From Euglena gracilis (taxonomy: Eukaryota; Euglenida; Euglenophyceae; Euglenales), in NCBI GenBank assembly GCA_039621445.1, contig CP154956.1, positions 73,236,205-73,300,204 on the forward strand: a stretch of DNA of 64,000 nt. Direction: 5' to 3'. The notes beneath the pieces were generated by a model, which was not told the origin of the DNA, did no database searches, and worked only from the letters and a program-made list of their open reading frames with translations. Position numbers and translations under genes: made by a program. This document shows positions 20,246-30,308 of the stretch, piece by piece (position 1 is the stretch's first letter; the number at the start of each line of letters is the position of its first letter).

Positions 20246-21975
20246 ACATGATTTCCACCAGATGTCGTCGATCTCCTGCTCTGGACCACCGCCGGCCTAA
20301 GTCGTCCCGTGCTTCCCGGCATACACAAACCCGGCCCCCTGCCCCCAACGCCAGCCATACAGCGTCGCTGACGTTTTCAGAGCTGGTCACGGGGCTCGTG
20401 GAGCTGAGTGACACGCCCAGGCGCGTGCTGGGGACCACTGGCCCTTCCCCCTGCCGCCGTAACGGGGTGTGTGGCATCCGAGAAGGCTCCTTTGCCAGTC
20501 ATATACTCAGAAATGAAATGGGTGTAAACAGGGGATGAAGGAACCTACCAGACAGCCTGAGGAGTGCTCTCACAGACCGCATGTTTGGGCCGAAAAAAAG
20601 TCCGTGAAAAACAGGGGGTTCGTGTTGAAGTTCAAATGGTGTTTTTGTGGATGGGAACACAACTTTTGAGCTCAACACCCATCGGCTGTTTTTTCCCCAC
20701 GACGTTTGCGTCAGAGTTTTCACTCAAAAATTGTGCCCGAAAACGATCCGAACCAGGCTGTTTTTAAGTTGGGTGCCGACCCCACCCCCGGGGGGGGGGG
20801 TGCCTGCCTGGGCAGGCACTCCAAGGCACTCCAAATCCGACCCCCCAGGGGGGGGGGGCAAAAGTGCCCAAGCACAGACCCTGGATCCGAAGGCACCGGG
20901 GAGCCAAAAATCGCCTATTTTCAAAGGAATGTGCTTGGGCGCAGGCCGAAATCCGTCCCCCCCCCCCCGGGGGGGGTAGTGCCTGCGTGGGCAGGCACCC
21001 ACAGGCACTCCGGACCCCCCCCCCGGGGTTGGTAAAAAACACAGCCTGATCCGAACAAAACAAAACGAACGAAGGTTGTAATTTTAATGTTTTGGATTGC
21101 GCAATTCAGCAAATTCAGCAATTGCGCGATTGCAGCAAAGTCCACTTTTTACGTGTTTAATGAGAAGTAACCACCCAAGTTGATTGTCTGTCAGACCTTC
21201 GACACCGTGTTCGCAACAAAGCCCACCTGGCTTCTGCAGGCCTGCCAGCCTGCCTGTGACGTCACTGGAGGCCCGGCTCCACACGTGCTTCGCCAGCTAC
21301 GACATCGACGGCAGCGGGACACTGGAAGTGCCTGAGGTGCAGACCATGATGTACTCCCGCCCAGCCCTACCCCATGGGAGTGCCTCGTTGCTACAAATGC
21401 TCAGACACCCCAGATGTGAGGCACTCCAACCAGAAGAAGAGAGCGGTTGGGTGAGTGCCAGGGATGAAACGACCGAAAGAGGGTTGGCTGGTTTGTTTGG
21501 CGATGTTGCTTTTTTGTTTGCATTTTTTTGGTTCTGCCACAGAAAAGTGGAACTGTTCTGCACTTGATCCCCAAATGGGTGGGCTGCTGGGGGGTGGGTA
21601 CCATGGATTCATTTGACACCCGGTGATCCCACCCCCGGGGGGCGGCGGTTGGTGGGTGGGTTTTTGAGAGTGGGTCGGTGGGTTGGAGCCTCTGGACCCA
21701 ACATGGGTCGGCTTACAGCCTGGCAATTGTCCGGGGCAGAAAACTTGTTAGCCATTTTCGGCCGATTTTGACTGGATTGTGGGTCAGTGAGTCTATGGTG
21801 GGTACCCCAGAGAGCCTGTGCTGTGGCTGCCGGCGGTACTGGTCGCTCATCCTGATGGACGGACGGGAGGGCGGCCCCCTCTTCAGCCCGGACGGCACCA
21901 TCACTTGCGCACAGTTTTGTGCAGCAATGGCCGACTGCCCCTCGCTCCGACGGCCACTTTCCTTCATCACCCCCT
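14575..21975 (+). CDS. TBC-domain Rab GTPase-activating protein with EF-hands (TBC1D8/9-like), copy A, partial
   Basis: Stimulates GTP hydrolysis by Rab GTPases in membrane traffic. Exons in order: 14575-14643, ~14781-14796, ~15418-15491, 15863-15929, 16339-16364, 16894-17103, ~18049-18220, ~19075-19263, 19745-19827, 21262-21358, 21835-21975. Joined, they give VRHQIELDLP then RTFPT (the IxxDxxR motif with its Arg finger), LHAFAVHDPRVGYC plus QGMNF (the YxQG Gln finger), AERLFPDYF, FERFDGLPAVLWQALL and PSEAVLVLW. A helical stretch and an EF-hand pair follow. TBC then EF-hand is the order in TBC1D8/TBC1D9; the GRAM domains of that family were not found. Both catalytic residues are intact. The 5' end is unknown, and copy A is cut by the contig end. 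At least six introns have complementary, non-GT-AG ends. Confidence 0.85.
14781..14796 (+). CDS. TBC micro-exon with RTFP
   Basis: CGT ACG TTC CCA ACC encodes RTFPT, the Arg-finger segment needed after DLP. It is followed by CGTCAG, with CAG at +4 if the exon ends at 14794. Confidence 0.6.
15418..15491 (+). CDS. TBC exon ending in GYC
   Basis: Encodes QHLVARLSTVLHAFAVHDP then RVGYC. This is the helix before the Gln finger, and the family requires QG next. The 5' end is approximate. Confidence 0.85.
15492..15862 (+). other. TBC intron, nonconventional
   Basis: Begins GCACAGGGCC and ends GGCCCTGCCCC. CAGGGCC (15495-15501) and GGCCCTG (15852-15858) are perfectly complementary over 7 bp. Removal joins TGC C and AA GGG to give the invariant Cys-Gln-Gly. 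Confidence 0.85.
15863..15929 (+). CDS. TBC exon with QGMNF
   Basis: Encodes (Q)GMNFITAVCLRYMTDEQ then AFWV. This is the YxQG Gln-finger loop and the DExAFW helix. The junction can slide by up to 3 nt. Confidence 0.85.
15930..16338 (+). other. TBC intron, nonconventional, holding a hairpin array
   Basis: Begins GGCCAGGGCC (CAG at +4 to +6) and ends GGCCCTCTGGTC. CCAG plus GGCC pair with CTGG plus GGCC around a 2-nt bulge. Contains the hairpin array at 16081-16212. Confidence 0.75.
16081..16212. repeat. Array of four GTCACTG-type hairpins
   Basis: Four consecutive inverted repeats: 16081-16091/16099-16109, 16122-16134/16142-16154, 16154-16165/16175-16186 and 16190-16198/16204-16212. Arms are 9-13 bp and all derive from GGTCACTGTCA-like sequence. 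Copy B is at 34313-34444. Confidence 0.9.
16339..16364 (+). CDS. TBC micro-exon
   Basis: About 26 nt encoding AYMAERLF, in frame between the AFWV and PDYF exons. Both flanking introns have complementary ends. Confidence 0.75.
16365..16893 (+). other. TBC intron, nonconventional
   Basis: Begins CCACAGGCCGATGGG. The 10 bases GGCCGATGGG (16370-16379) are perfectly complementary to CCCATCGGCC (16881-16890) near the 3' end. Removal gives the continuous FPDYF. Confidence 0.85.
16894..17103 (+). CDS. TBC exon, C-terminal subdomain
   Basis: Encodes DYFIDMEGAVADKSCLDWLL, FERFDGLPAVLWQALLCVFA and PSEAVLVLW, the C-terminal helices of the TBC fold. The likely 3' splice motif reads CTG in copy A (T at 17108) and CAG in copy B (A at 35339). 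Confidence 0.8.
17605..17757. repeat. (CACATA)n microsatellite
   Basis: Runs of ACATAC/CACACA inside an intron of the TBC gene. Copy B at about 35810-35960 differs at its 3' end. Confidence 0.95.
17785..17985. repeat. AAATAA-C-run repeat block
   Basis: AAATAA followed by a run of Cs recurs about seven times, and the block closes with TTATTTGGGGGG, an inverted copy of the unit. Copy B is at about 35990-36180. Confidence 0.7.
18049..18220 (+). CDS. TBC gene exon, helical
   Basis: Encodes VHLLRLLCQLVLHCQDAIAA, then ELQRAVSHRLLVLFDAG, fitting the last TBC helices. Boundaries are approximate. A second GC-rich frame continues to about 18270. Confidence 0.65.
18796..18940. repeat. (GT)n microsatellite
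   Basis: GT-rich tract in an intron of the TBC gene. The copy B version (about 36985-37110) differs strongly in length and composition. Confidence 0.95.
19075..19263 (+). CDS. TBC gene exon downstream of the GAP domain
   Basis: Encodes LWAHLARATKLPPALLQRWC, then DEFHLLLLQQRRH, ending ATG G at 19263. The frame continues correctly into the next exon across the paired intron. The 5' end is uncertain. Confidence 0.7.
19264..19744 (+). other. TBC gene intron, nonconventional, 8-bp stem
   Basis: Begins GGACAGGCCCC (CAG at +4 to +6) and ends GGGGCCTGGCGCC (CTG at -8 to -6). CAGGCCCC (19267-19274) pairs perfectly with GGGGCCTG (19732-19739). The frame is preserved (G plus AC gives Asp). Confidence 0.9.
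19548..19650. repeat. GTTA/GTCA tetranucleotide array
   Basis: Mixed tandem GTTA and GTCA units. Copy B is at about 37725-37815 with different unit order. Confidence 0.95.
19745..19827 (+). CDS. TBC gene exon before the EF-hands
   Basis: Encodes LHAFQQVMAHLGCDDHMLNL, then SKLFELW, ending exactly at TGG 19825-19827. It is helical, as expected between TBC and EF-hand. Confidence 0.75.
19998..20242. repeat. AT-rich TTATTA/TATA array
   Basis: Nearly pure A/T sequence of TTATT and TATA units. Copy B at about 38160-38402 has several length changes. Confidence 0.95.
20754..21048. mobile_element. hAT-like MITE with 8-bp target duplication
   Basis: 295 bp flanked by perfect 8-bp direct repeats ATCCGAAC (20746-20753 and 21049-21056). 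The ends are inverted: CAGGCTGTTTTTAA at the left, and the right end read in reverse gives CAGGCTGTGTTTTTTA. The interior has C/G runs and TGCCTGCCTGGGCAGGCA palindromes and codes for nothing. TIRs beginning CAGG with an 8-bp TSD are typical of hAT. Confidence 0.9.
21262..21358 (+). CDS. EF-hand exon
   Basis: Encodes SLEARLHTCFASY followed by the loop DIDGSGTLEVPE and VQTMMYS. The 12-residue loop has Asp1, Asp3, Ser5, Gly6, Thr7 and Glu12, so it is a canonical Ca-binding site. Copy B is at 39431-39527. Confidence 0.9.
21359..21834 (+). other. EF-hand intron, nonconventional
   Basis: Begins GCCCAGCC (CAG at +4 to +6) and ends GGCTGCCGGC (CTG at -8 to -6). CAGCC pairs with GGCTG. Joins C plus GG TAC in frame to give RYW. 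Confidence 0.85.
21835..21975 (+). CDS. Second, degenerate EF-hand exon
   Basis: Encodes RYWSLILMDGREGGPLFSPD, then GTITCAQFCAAMAD. The loop keeps DG-x-I but lacks Asp1 and has Gln at 12, so Ca binding is doubtful. The exon is followed by GGACAG (CAG at +4). Copy B is at 40006-40146. Confidence 0.75.
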
Positions 21976-22419
21976 GGACAGGTGTCAGCGCACGGGAGGT
22001 TGTTCCGTGGAAGTTAGGCCGTCCCAACCAAACTGTCACAACAGAAGACTTTATGAGGCAGTTTGAAGGGATATGTTTGGATCAAGGTTCACACACGCCG
22101 TTGGACAGGTCTCTGCGAGAGGTCGTTAAATTGCAATTTTTTGGAGCATGGCTGCCCCCCCCCCCCCCCCCCCCCCCCGCATCCAGCAATAACCCCCCCC
22201 CACTTATAAAACCCCCCACCTATAAACCCCCCCCTCGGGCCGACCAACCAAACCGGGACCTATAAGCCCCCCCTGGGAAAGAAAAATGAAAGCCGCTGGG
22301 GACAATTTTTTTTTGGCCGCAAACCACCCAAAAACTGATTTTTTGGCAATTTTTTGAGACCGACCATCTTCAAAAATGCCATTTTTGTCCAAATTTGCCG
22401 AATATTGCCAATTTCGGGG

Positions 22420-22432
22420 NNNNNNNNNNNNN
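22420..22432. other. Assembly gap (13 N)
   Basis: Thirteen Ns join a base matching position 40604 of the right contig to a base matching position 4174 of the left contig. Confidence 0.99.
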
Positions 22433-22872
22433 CTTGTCTTTGCCTCTGGAGGTTGTGCACCGTTGCCTGGGAATGCGTTGGAACTGACTGACCGGGAAAT
22501 ATAATCCCCCCCCCCAATACATGACCCGGGCTTTATTTTTGTGGTCCGTTGCTGGAAACCTCCAGGGAGGGGGATTAATTTGGGGGGGGGTGTCTAATTT
22601 CTGGATTTTTTGTTGATCGGCTCCCCCCAAAAGGATCATTTTGGGTTCTCAAAAGTCCACACTTTTTCCTCCAGCGCTTCATGCCATGATAAATTGGCTT
22701 CGATTGGAGTTCCCCATATTTCTCTTGTTTCAAAAATTCCAAAATATCATCATTGCATCATTTTTCATTCCTGAAGCTGGGAACACTGGCGCTGACATGC
22801 CAATCATGGGGGCAACGACTGCGAATGCCTGGGGGAGGGTTCGGGGCTCCCTGCAGGTGCCTGCGGCCTCCC

Positions 22873-25800
22873 ATGTCGTCCCTGGACCGGGACCCGGCGG
22901 TGTACAGGCCCCTCCGGGAGGCGCTGGCGTTGCTCACCCCGGAGCAGCGGGGGTCACAGCGGCTGGTGGTGCTCCTGACGACGGGGGCCATGAACCCGCT
23001 CTGGGCCTGGCCTCTGCCGGGCCTCTGGCAACCCTGACCCCGGCCCCAACCCCCGCCTCACGCCAACCTTGACCGTGAGCGGGGGTCGGGCCCCAAGCAT
23101 CGCCTGGCAACAGGAAACGGAAGCTGGGAGGGGGGCAATGCACATGGGCTGCTGGGTCACACCTTTGATTTCACTTTCTGTGTCGTCACCAACAATTGCT
23201 CATGGCCAGGTCTATCCAGCACCCAGTCTCATTTCTGGCCAGCCACCTGAGGAGAAGGGGTGAATTCACTGGATTTTCAGAATAAGCAATTGGTTTGGCC
23301 TGAACCTCCTCCCCCCTGGGGAGGATTGACAAAACACCGCATGAAGCAAGTGATCAGGCCGGAAGGACGAAAAACAATAATTGGCCATTGTTCTTGCTCT
23401 TTTGTTTGTTTCCTTCGAGTGGTGAGAAGTGTCCGACCCCTCCCTCTGAGCTGAGGTGGGTGCCTGTCTGAAACAATTTTTGTCACCGCAAGTGGAATTT
23501 TGCTTGTTCGGAACATGTTTGTCCAATGAAATTCCGTGTTCGCAAGTTTTGTCATTTCAGTGTTGGACATGGGGGTGGGGCTGGGTGGTGACTGCGTGGT
23601 TTTCAGAGAAATAGTGACTGATTGGGTTTTTTGGGAAGAGTGGGAGTGAACTCGGGGGGGGGGGTCGGTAAAAATTGTATGGTGTTCAGTGTGTGTTTGC
23701 TTTAATCTCTGGGTTTTTATTTTATTATTGTTGTATGCATTGTATGCGTGCAATGCTTTTTTGGATTTAATTGAAAAATCCTTTCTTTGCTTTTCTCTAC
23801 GTATTTTGACTTTTGGGTTCGAGTGTGTTTTGAGTATTATGAATTAAAAGAATACACAGGATATGTGTTTTGAGAAAGCGAATGCTTATGTTCATATCAT
23901 TTTCCAAAGTAGCACAAAAAGAGCAACGCGAGAAGAAAAGAGCAGCAAAGAAATTCAAATCAAAAAGTTATCAGTGCAAAAGTAAAAAGCCATTTTTAAA
24001 ATAAGCTTTGGAGTCCACATAAGTCAAGCAAACCAAAAACTGGATTATCGTCTTTTTGGGGGACCTGTAATTGCAGAGAAGTGCTGTACCCCCCCCCCCC
24101 CCAGCATGTCCAACCACCCCCATGTCTAACGACCCTCCCCCGTGTCCAACAACCATCGACCCGATGGGAGGACACCTTTTCGGAGGTTTCTTCATGGGTT
24201 GGCTTGAAAATGCACCCCTGTCAGCGACGCCCCCCCCCCAGGTTGGCGGACACAGATTTCCGTCCGTTGGACGTGTGGCGGGGGGTAGGCAATGTATGGG
24301 TTATGGTTTGGGGGGGGGCACCACCCATAGGGTTATGGGGATTACCGTGCAGCCCTGGGGTGAATGGTGTCAGGGGTGTGCTGGGGCAGTGCGGGTTGCT
24401 CACCCCCCTGTGTGCACTGTGGCTGTTTTTTGGTGCCTTTTATCCCTTCTTCTGGCCTGGCGCCGTTGTTCGCCTCTGGCCCTTTTGTCTGTGTACGTGG
24501 AGGTGGCCGTATGTGGTGGTTGCTCACCCCCCCCCAGCACACACTTTTAAGGAACGCGGGGTGGTTGCTGGGCTAGATCTAGAACTTTGGGCCCCGGGGG
24601 GGGGGGGGCAGGGGTCGCCCCCCCCACGGGTTGGGATGGGCAGGCCGGGGCTGGGCCGGGCGGCCAGCCGGCGGTGCACCGCGGCCACCTGCGGGGCCTT
24701 GAGGCCGCCGCGCAGGTCCTCCGCCGGGCCGGGGCGGCGGTGCTGGGGGCCCTCCTGTCCCCCTCCGCCGACGCCTACGTCCGCCGAGGGCACCGCTGGA
24801 CACTGCCCGGGGACGCTCCCCCGGCATTCCCCGGCCACCCCCGCTCTTCCACCGGCTGACGGCCACCGCTGGACCGGTGTCGGTGTCACCGGTCCGGACC
24901 GGCTCCGGAGGTCGGAATTTTCAACTGAGAGCCTGTGCCGGGGTCGCTGCTCATTTTGGTCATTGTTTGTGCAGGGGAGAACTGCGTAGTGTCTTGAGCG
25001 CCGCTAATTGCCCACACCTGCCTAAATTTTTTAAAAAATTTGGGTTGTTTGGGGTGCGCGGGTTTCCGTGGGCAATTCCCCAATATGTGAAGTGTTCCCG
25101 AAAATTTGGGTCGTTTTAGGGCAGTTTTGGGCTTTTTTTGGAAATCTGGAAATTTATGGCTGTATTGGGGGGGGGGTGGGATTACCCCCCCTGAAGCCCC
25201 AGAAAATAATAAAAGCAGAAAACAGCAGGAGAACATTTGAACAGCTTTGGGAGCCCTGGTTCTAGTGGTTGTGCAAGCTACGCTGCCAGACCTCCCTCCC
25301 TGAATGGGGGAGCACGGTGTGGAAGGCGAAAAAAGGCACTCATTTAACACATCTGCTTAACGTTTTGGAAGTTGAAGGCCAGCAATGAGGGACAGGTTTG
25401 GACAGCATAACCCTCCCAAAAAATGGCACTATAATTTTTCGGAACACTTCAGTTAGGGAGTTTCCCACCTAACAGTTTCATCTGCAGAGAAGACAGGCAG
25501 TCCGTACGGAGGGTTTTTTTTTGAGAACACACAGTTTTGGCGGTTATCCGCCTGAACGAGAGATGGATCTGGACAGACGTATGTGTTGTGTGCGCTTGGC
25601 CCGGGTTGTTATTTATGGTTGACATGAGTGGATTGTGGATGTTTTAAGCAGAAACCCCCTTGCATGGGGCAGGGGGCCGAGGAAAAAGTAAAAGTATGTG
25701 TTCCTGCACGACAGGCAGGATTTTGAGGCGGAAAGGCGTTGGAATTGTCAACAGTTGGTGGGCACCTGATGTCAGGTACCAACATCAGAAATTTGGGGAA

Positions 25801-28800
25801 GGGGAAGGGGTGGATGTAAATCACCATTAAATGAATGGTGGCAGTGGGCAATTTTCCGCCCAGTATGCCTGGTTTCTCTTTCCTGGGCACTTTCCTGTGT
25901 AAGAGTGTGTGCTGCTGTCCTTGTGGATTGGAATAGTGGTGTGTCGGTGTCCTGGCTTGTCTGGTGTGTCGGTCAAGCAGGGCGATCAATTTGGGGCTTG
26001 GCAGTGTTATGAAGCTGTGGTGCGGGCAGAAACCCACATAGAAAAAGACAGAGGTGGAAAACACTTCAGGCTTTTGGGCAGTCGACACGTGCCCTTTTTT
26101 TTTGGAAAGGGAGGCGGACGCGTCCTCCCCGGCCAGTGTATAGGTATCGCCTGCAGGTGTGGCCGTCGAAGGCGTGTCTCATTCACCAGCCTGTCCTGAC
26201 GAGTCTTGAGGTGGTGGGGTTGGTGGGTGACGATTGTTAGTGCTGCAAAAACAGCCGAAAGCCTGGGTTGGTTTGGGTTGGTAAGAGCGATGAAGGCAGC
26301 TCCCAGATCCCTCCTCTTGGAACACAATAGGTGTTGGTGGTCCAAAATCAGGGTTTTGCTGGAAGTAAAGCAAGAACAGTGAAGAGGGACATACCAACAA
26401 ATGGCTGAAAGCGCCCCTCTGAGTAGGTGGTTGTGGCAACTTTAAAAAGGGCATTTTTCTGTAAAAATTTTCACAAAGTGTTTACCCCCTTTTGTCTTGA
26501 CTGCTCTCTCTCACCCTTTGGCCGATCTGTTTTCATGAGTTTCTCGTCTGAGAGCCCAAGTTTAAGGCAACCACCTCCATGTCAGCCAAAATTCTTCCTT
26601 TGTCGCAGCTGTCTCTTTTCCATAAACCCCAGCCCCTCACATCCGTACCGTAGCACACAAATCCTCGGATGCAAAGCCTGGCAGCCTGGCAGCCTAGCAG
26701 CCTGACATCAAAACCATGCCCTCCACAGGGACCAACCCCTGCAGCAGGTGCCACAGGTGGTGCTGTAAGTGCTTAAGAACCTTTTAAACATACCATCAGA
26801 CGCCATTTCAGGCAGTTTCCCATCTTCCACTTCCCCTGTCGTCTGCAAACCTTGCACCCAAAATCGTGCCCAGACAGTTTTCTGCCTGACTGCTATTTTT
26901 CCATCCGACATCAATGTTGGCATCCCCCCCCATCTTCCTCTATCGATTTGTTGCACCTCTGGAAGCCTCCTAAAACCAATCACTCGAGCGTTTCAGGCTG
27001 GTTCTCGCCTACAACCAATAACATCACATGGTTGGCGGGTTACCGAACTCCGTCACATCGAAACTCATTTCAGGAGGATGTCTGCGTAGATAAACCATCC
27101 TTATACGTCATTAAAAACCAGTGTTCATGTCACCTCTTGTCTCATTTTGTGCAGGCTTGTAATATTTTTTTCGTTTCACAAACGCCGTGAACAACGTAAA
27201 CCACGGAGACACAGCCCCACACTTATTTAAATTCAGGAGTTTTGTTATTTTTGTTTTCACTTATTGCAAACGCTCCTGATATACTCCAAAGAACACGATT
27301 CACTGGCATTCATAAATTCATTAGGCGCTCTCTCCGTTTCAAAAATTCGGGCAAAAGCATTTGTGAGGCCTCAAAAACAAAAATATCGGGAATATAAAAA
27401 GAAAAAAAAAAAAAAACGGCCAAAAAAACGTCAAAAATGTCGAAATCTGGTGGGCAATTAGTGCCGCCTAAGATTGTGTGCTGGAGCAAACAGAGGACCC
27501 CCCAACCCCAACCGACAGCGCCATTCCACCTGGTGGGGGAAGGGGTGGGGCTGAGTGTTGCGAAAGACAACTGCCGATTGGTCTGAGTTGGCCTCGGGCA
27601 TCGCACTGGGTCGCCCCCTCCCGGAGGTGCTTTCAGGGAGGCTGAAGCGCCTGCCCATGCAGTTCGCGGCGGCCGACCGTGCCCAGGTGACCACCAGCGA
27701 AGCGTTAGAAGGAGAATGACCCCAGGCAGGGGATTTCTCTGGGCTGGTTGAGGTTGCAAACTTTTTTACCCAAGGCCAAAAACAAGCCCAAAAAGCCCCA
27801 GTTTTCTTGTTCTTTTTTTTGTGTTGTTTGTGATTGGATTTCTCAGGGGTTTTTTTTTAAGGGTTTTCAGGATTTTTCAGGGTTTTAAACAAGTTCGACC
27901 GTTTTTGTCATTCGACCCCAAACCACGCATGGACCAAAATTGTGTGCCGAAATCGCCAAGGTGTTCTGGGTCCAATTAAGGCGGTCAATCTCCCAGGTGC
28001 CGGCCTCCGGTGCCCATGCAGCGCTCAAGGGAGGGGGTGGGCACCCCTTGTTGGCGGCTGTGGTCTAGACTACACTCAACGTTCCATTAGCAGGTCCGGT
28101 GGCTGCTTGAAACCCATCGAGCTCCTGCGCCTGGCCATTGAGGAGGAGCAGTTTGAGCACGTCAGGGTGGAGTGTGACCCTTGGGAGGCACAGCAACAAA
28201 GGTGTCTGTGTGTACCTGGATTGCATATTTGTGCAAATGAATGTGTGTGTGTATGTTTGTGTGCCTGCCTGCCTGCGTGCATGGCGCATGGGTGCATGCA
28301 TGCCTGCGCACATGCCTGTGTGCCTGCCAGTGTGGCGGCGTCACTCCTGTTCATTTGCACACACAAAGCTCCTTCCATACACCCAACGTCCACCTCCAGG
28401 TTTATCGATTTCCCCGACGTCCACTCCGAGTTGCAGAGCAGGCCTGAAACACGGGAGGCAGGACCCTGTTCCCTCGAGCATCTCTTCCCTCCCCCCTTGC
28501 GCTGCAGCGGCGTCTTTTGGGCCTGGGGGCAAAGTACCTCGACGCCCACCTGGCCGACCTGCTCCAGGGGGACCGCCGCATGGAAGTGCTGTACGTCTGT
28601 GGCCTGGACCACGTCGAGCGCTGTGGGTTGTGTGCAGGGGCCGCCGCCGGCGAGGGGCTGGCAGTGGGGGCATGTGTAGCTGGACCAGCGCGCACATGCT
28701 TTCTGTGAGCTGGTCGTATCCCCCGATTAGGGTGAACAAGCATTTAGGAGCGTATACTCCTGTGACAATTCATGGCAAATGCTTCTCAAAGAACCTATCA

Positions 28801-29887
28801 ATGCTTTGCAATTTATTGGTGCGTTGGACGCCCACTCCCCACCCCCTTGTCCTCCTCACCATCGATGTCCCCAGCGGATGCCAGTGAGGTGTGCCAAATA
28901 GGGGGGTCCAGCAGCCGGCCCAAAACGTGCCCGGCCTCTGAGCTGGCCCCCTCGCTGGATGGTGTTGGCCAATGGTGGCCCCATCCTCCTCGTCCCTCCA
29001 GGGGGAGGAGGGCCCTGCAGCCCCTGGGGCCGGGACGAGCGGTGGGTGGTGTGCGTGACCCGCGGCACCGGCCAGCACATTCCGCGCCAACACGCGTGTC
29101 TTGTGGTGGAAGGAGAGGCGGGGCTCCTGTGGGGAGCCCCTCCCTGTTCGTTCCAGCGGCATATTCGCTCCGGTGGGACCGGTGGTTTGGATCCTGTTTG
29201 CGTTACTCCCCATGCGGATTTCGTATTTCAATCACTTGTGCGTCTAATTTTTTTAAATTGTCTCTGTGGGCCGTCCTCCCCTCTCCCCAATATAAGCCAC
29301 CGTTCTTATGTCCAAATCAGAGATATCGAGTGGGCCGAGTGGGTGGTGACTCCTAGGGGTGGAGGTCGGCCTGAGTGGGTACTCCGCCGGAGGCGGGGTT
29401 CCCCCTCCCCAGGGGGTGGGTGGGTGGGTCCGGACCATACCATTGTTTAACACCTGTCCTACCCCCCCCCCCGGGTGTGACTGGTTTTTTCAGAGTGAAT
29501 TTACTGCTTTTTGGCCAAGAGCCCCCCCTCCCCCGGCCATGGGGTTGGTCCGGAAATGAAAAAGTGGCTGGCCTGGCGCCAAAGGCGACGGAAACTTTTT
29601 GGATTTTTTGAGACTTTGGCAAATTTTCATTGCCTCCTGAAAAGTGGCCGATCCCCCCGGGGGGGGGGGGATGACTGACTGTTTTTTTTTCGGAAATGTT
29701 TTTGTTAACCTGATAATTCCTGAAATCGTTTGAAAATATAACATGCAAATATGTGTATATTTAAAACATATGTCTATATACATGTATGTTAGATATAACA
29801 TGAATATAAAATGTATACATAAAATACATACATTATATATATATATATATATTTGTATATCTAATATATATATATGTACATATAATA

Positions 29888-29921
<34 letters not shown>

Positions 29922-30308
29922 GAAGGTCATTTGAGGAAGGGAACCTGCCAAACGACCCAAGAGACAGGAAAGCTGAAACCCCAGATCCCTCGGCCGACAC
30001 CACACTCCACGAACGCGCAATCCATCCACAATGGAACGCCAACCCGCTGCGCCGCCACGCACACCGTATCCCGGCTTGCACTCGGGGGGGGTCTCCGGCG
30101 TAGCCCTGCACGGCCCCCACCCCGGGCGGTGGGTGGGGCCCCCGCCCCGGACGCCAGCAGCACCGCCATCCGCGACCTGCTCCTGCTGGCCCCGCCGCCC
30201 GCCGACCTGGAGGCGGAGCTGGCCCGGCTGACGTACCCCGGCGTGGCCCGGCGGCTGCTCCAGCTGTGCCCGGCACCGCCCGGCGCACCTCCGGCGGCGG
30301 GGCCCTGA
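22873..30308 (+). CDS. NMNAT gene, copy B
   Basis: Second copy of the same split gene. Exons: 22873-22998, 24674-24785, 27639-27680, 28116-28187, 28508-28631, 29032-29069, ~30136-30308. All motifs (GAMNP, HRGH, DPWE, CGLDH, VTRG, SSTAIR) are intact, and the intron 5 stem is also present. It differs from copy A by Gly to Ala and Val to Met in exon 5. Probably the other allele of one locus, not a paralogue. Confidence 0.85.

Larger units (their letters stand above)
19828..21261 (+). other. TBC gene intron, nonconventional, containing a MITE
   Basis: Begins GACCAGG (CAG at +4 to +6) and ends CCTGTGACG (CTG at -8 to -6). CAGG-CAG pairs with CTG-CCTG around one bulged base. Joins TGG to TCA in phase 0. 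Contains the AT-rich array at 19998-20242 and the element at 20754-21048. Confidence 0.85.
4174..22419 (+). repeat. Overlap unit, copy A (end of left contig)
   Basis: Sequence from 4174 to the gap is repeated from 22433 to 40604 with scattered substitutions, small indels and microsatellite length changes. Copy A stops exactly at the N gap, while copy B continues past the matching position (40604). This arrangement is expected if two contigs overlap but were scaffolded end to end. A real tandem duplication would not place a breakpoint exactly at the gap on both sides. Confidence 0.95.
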
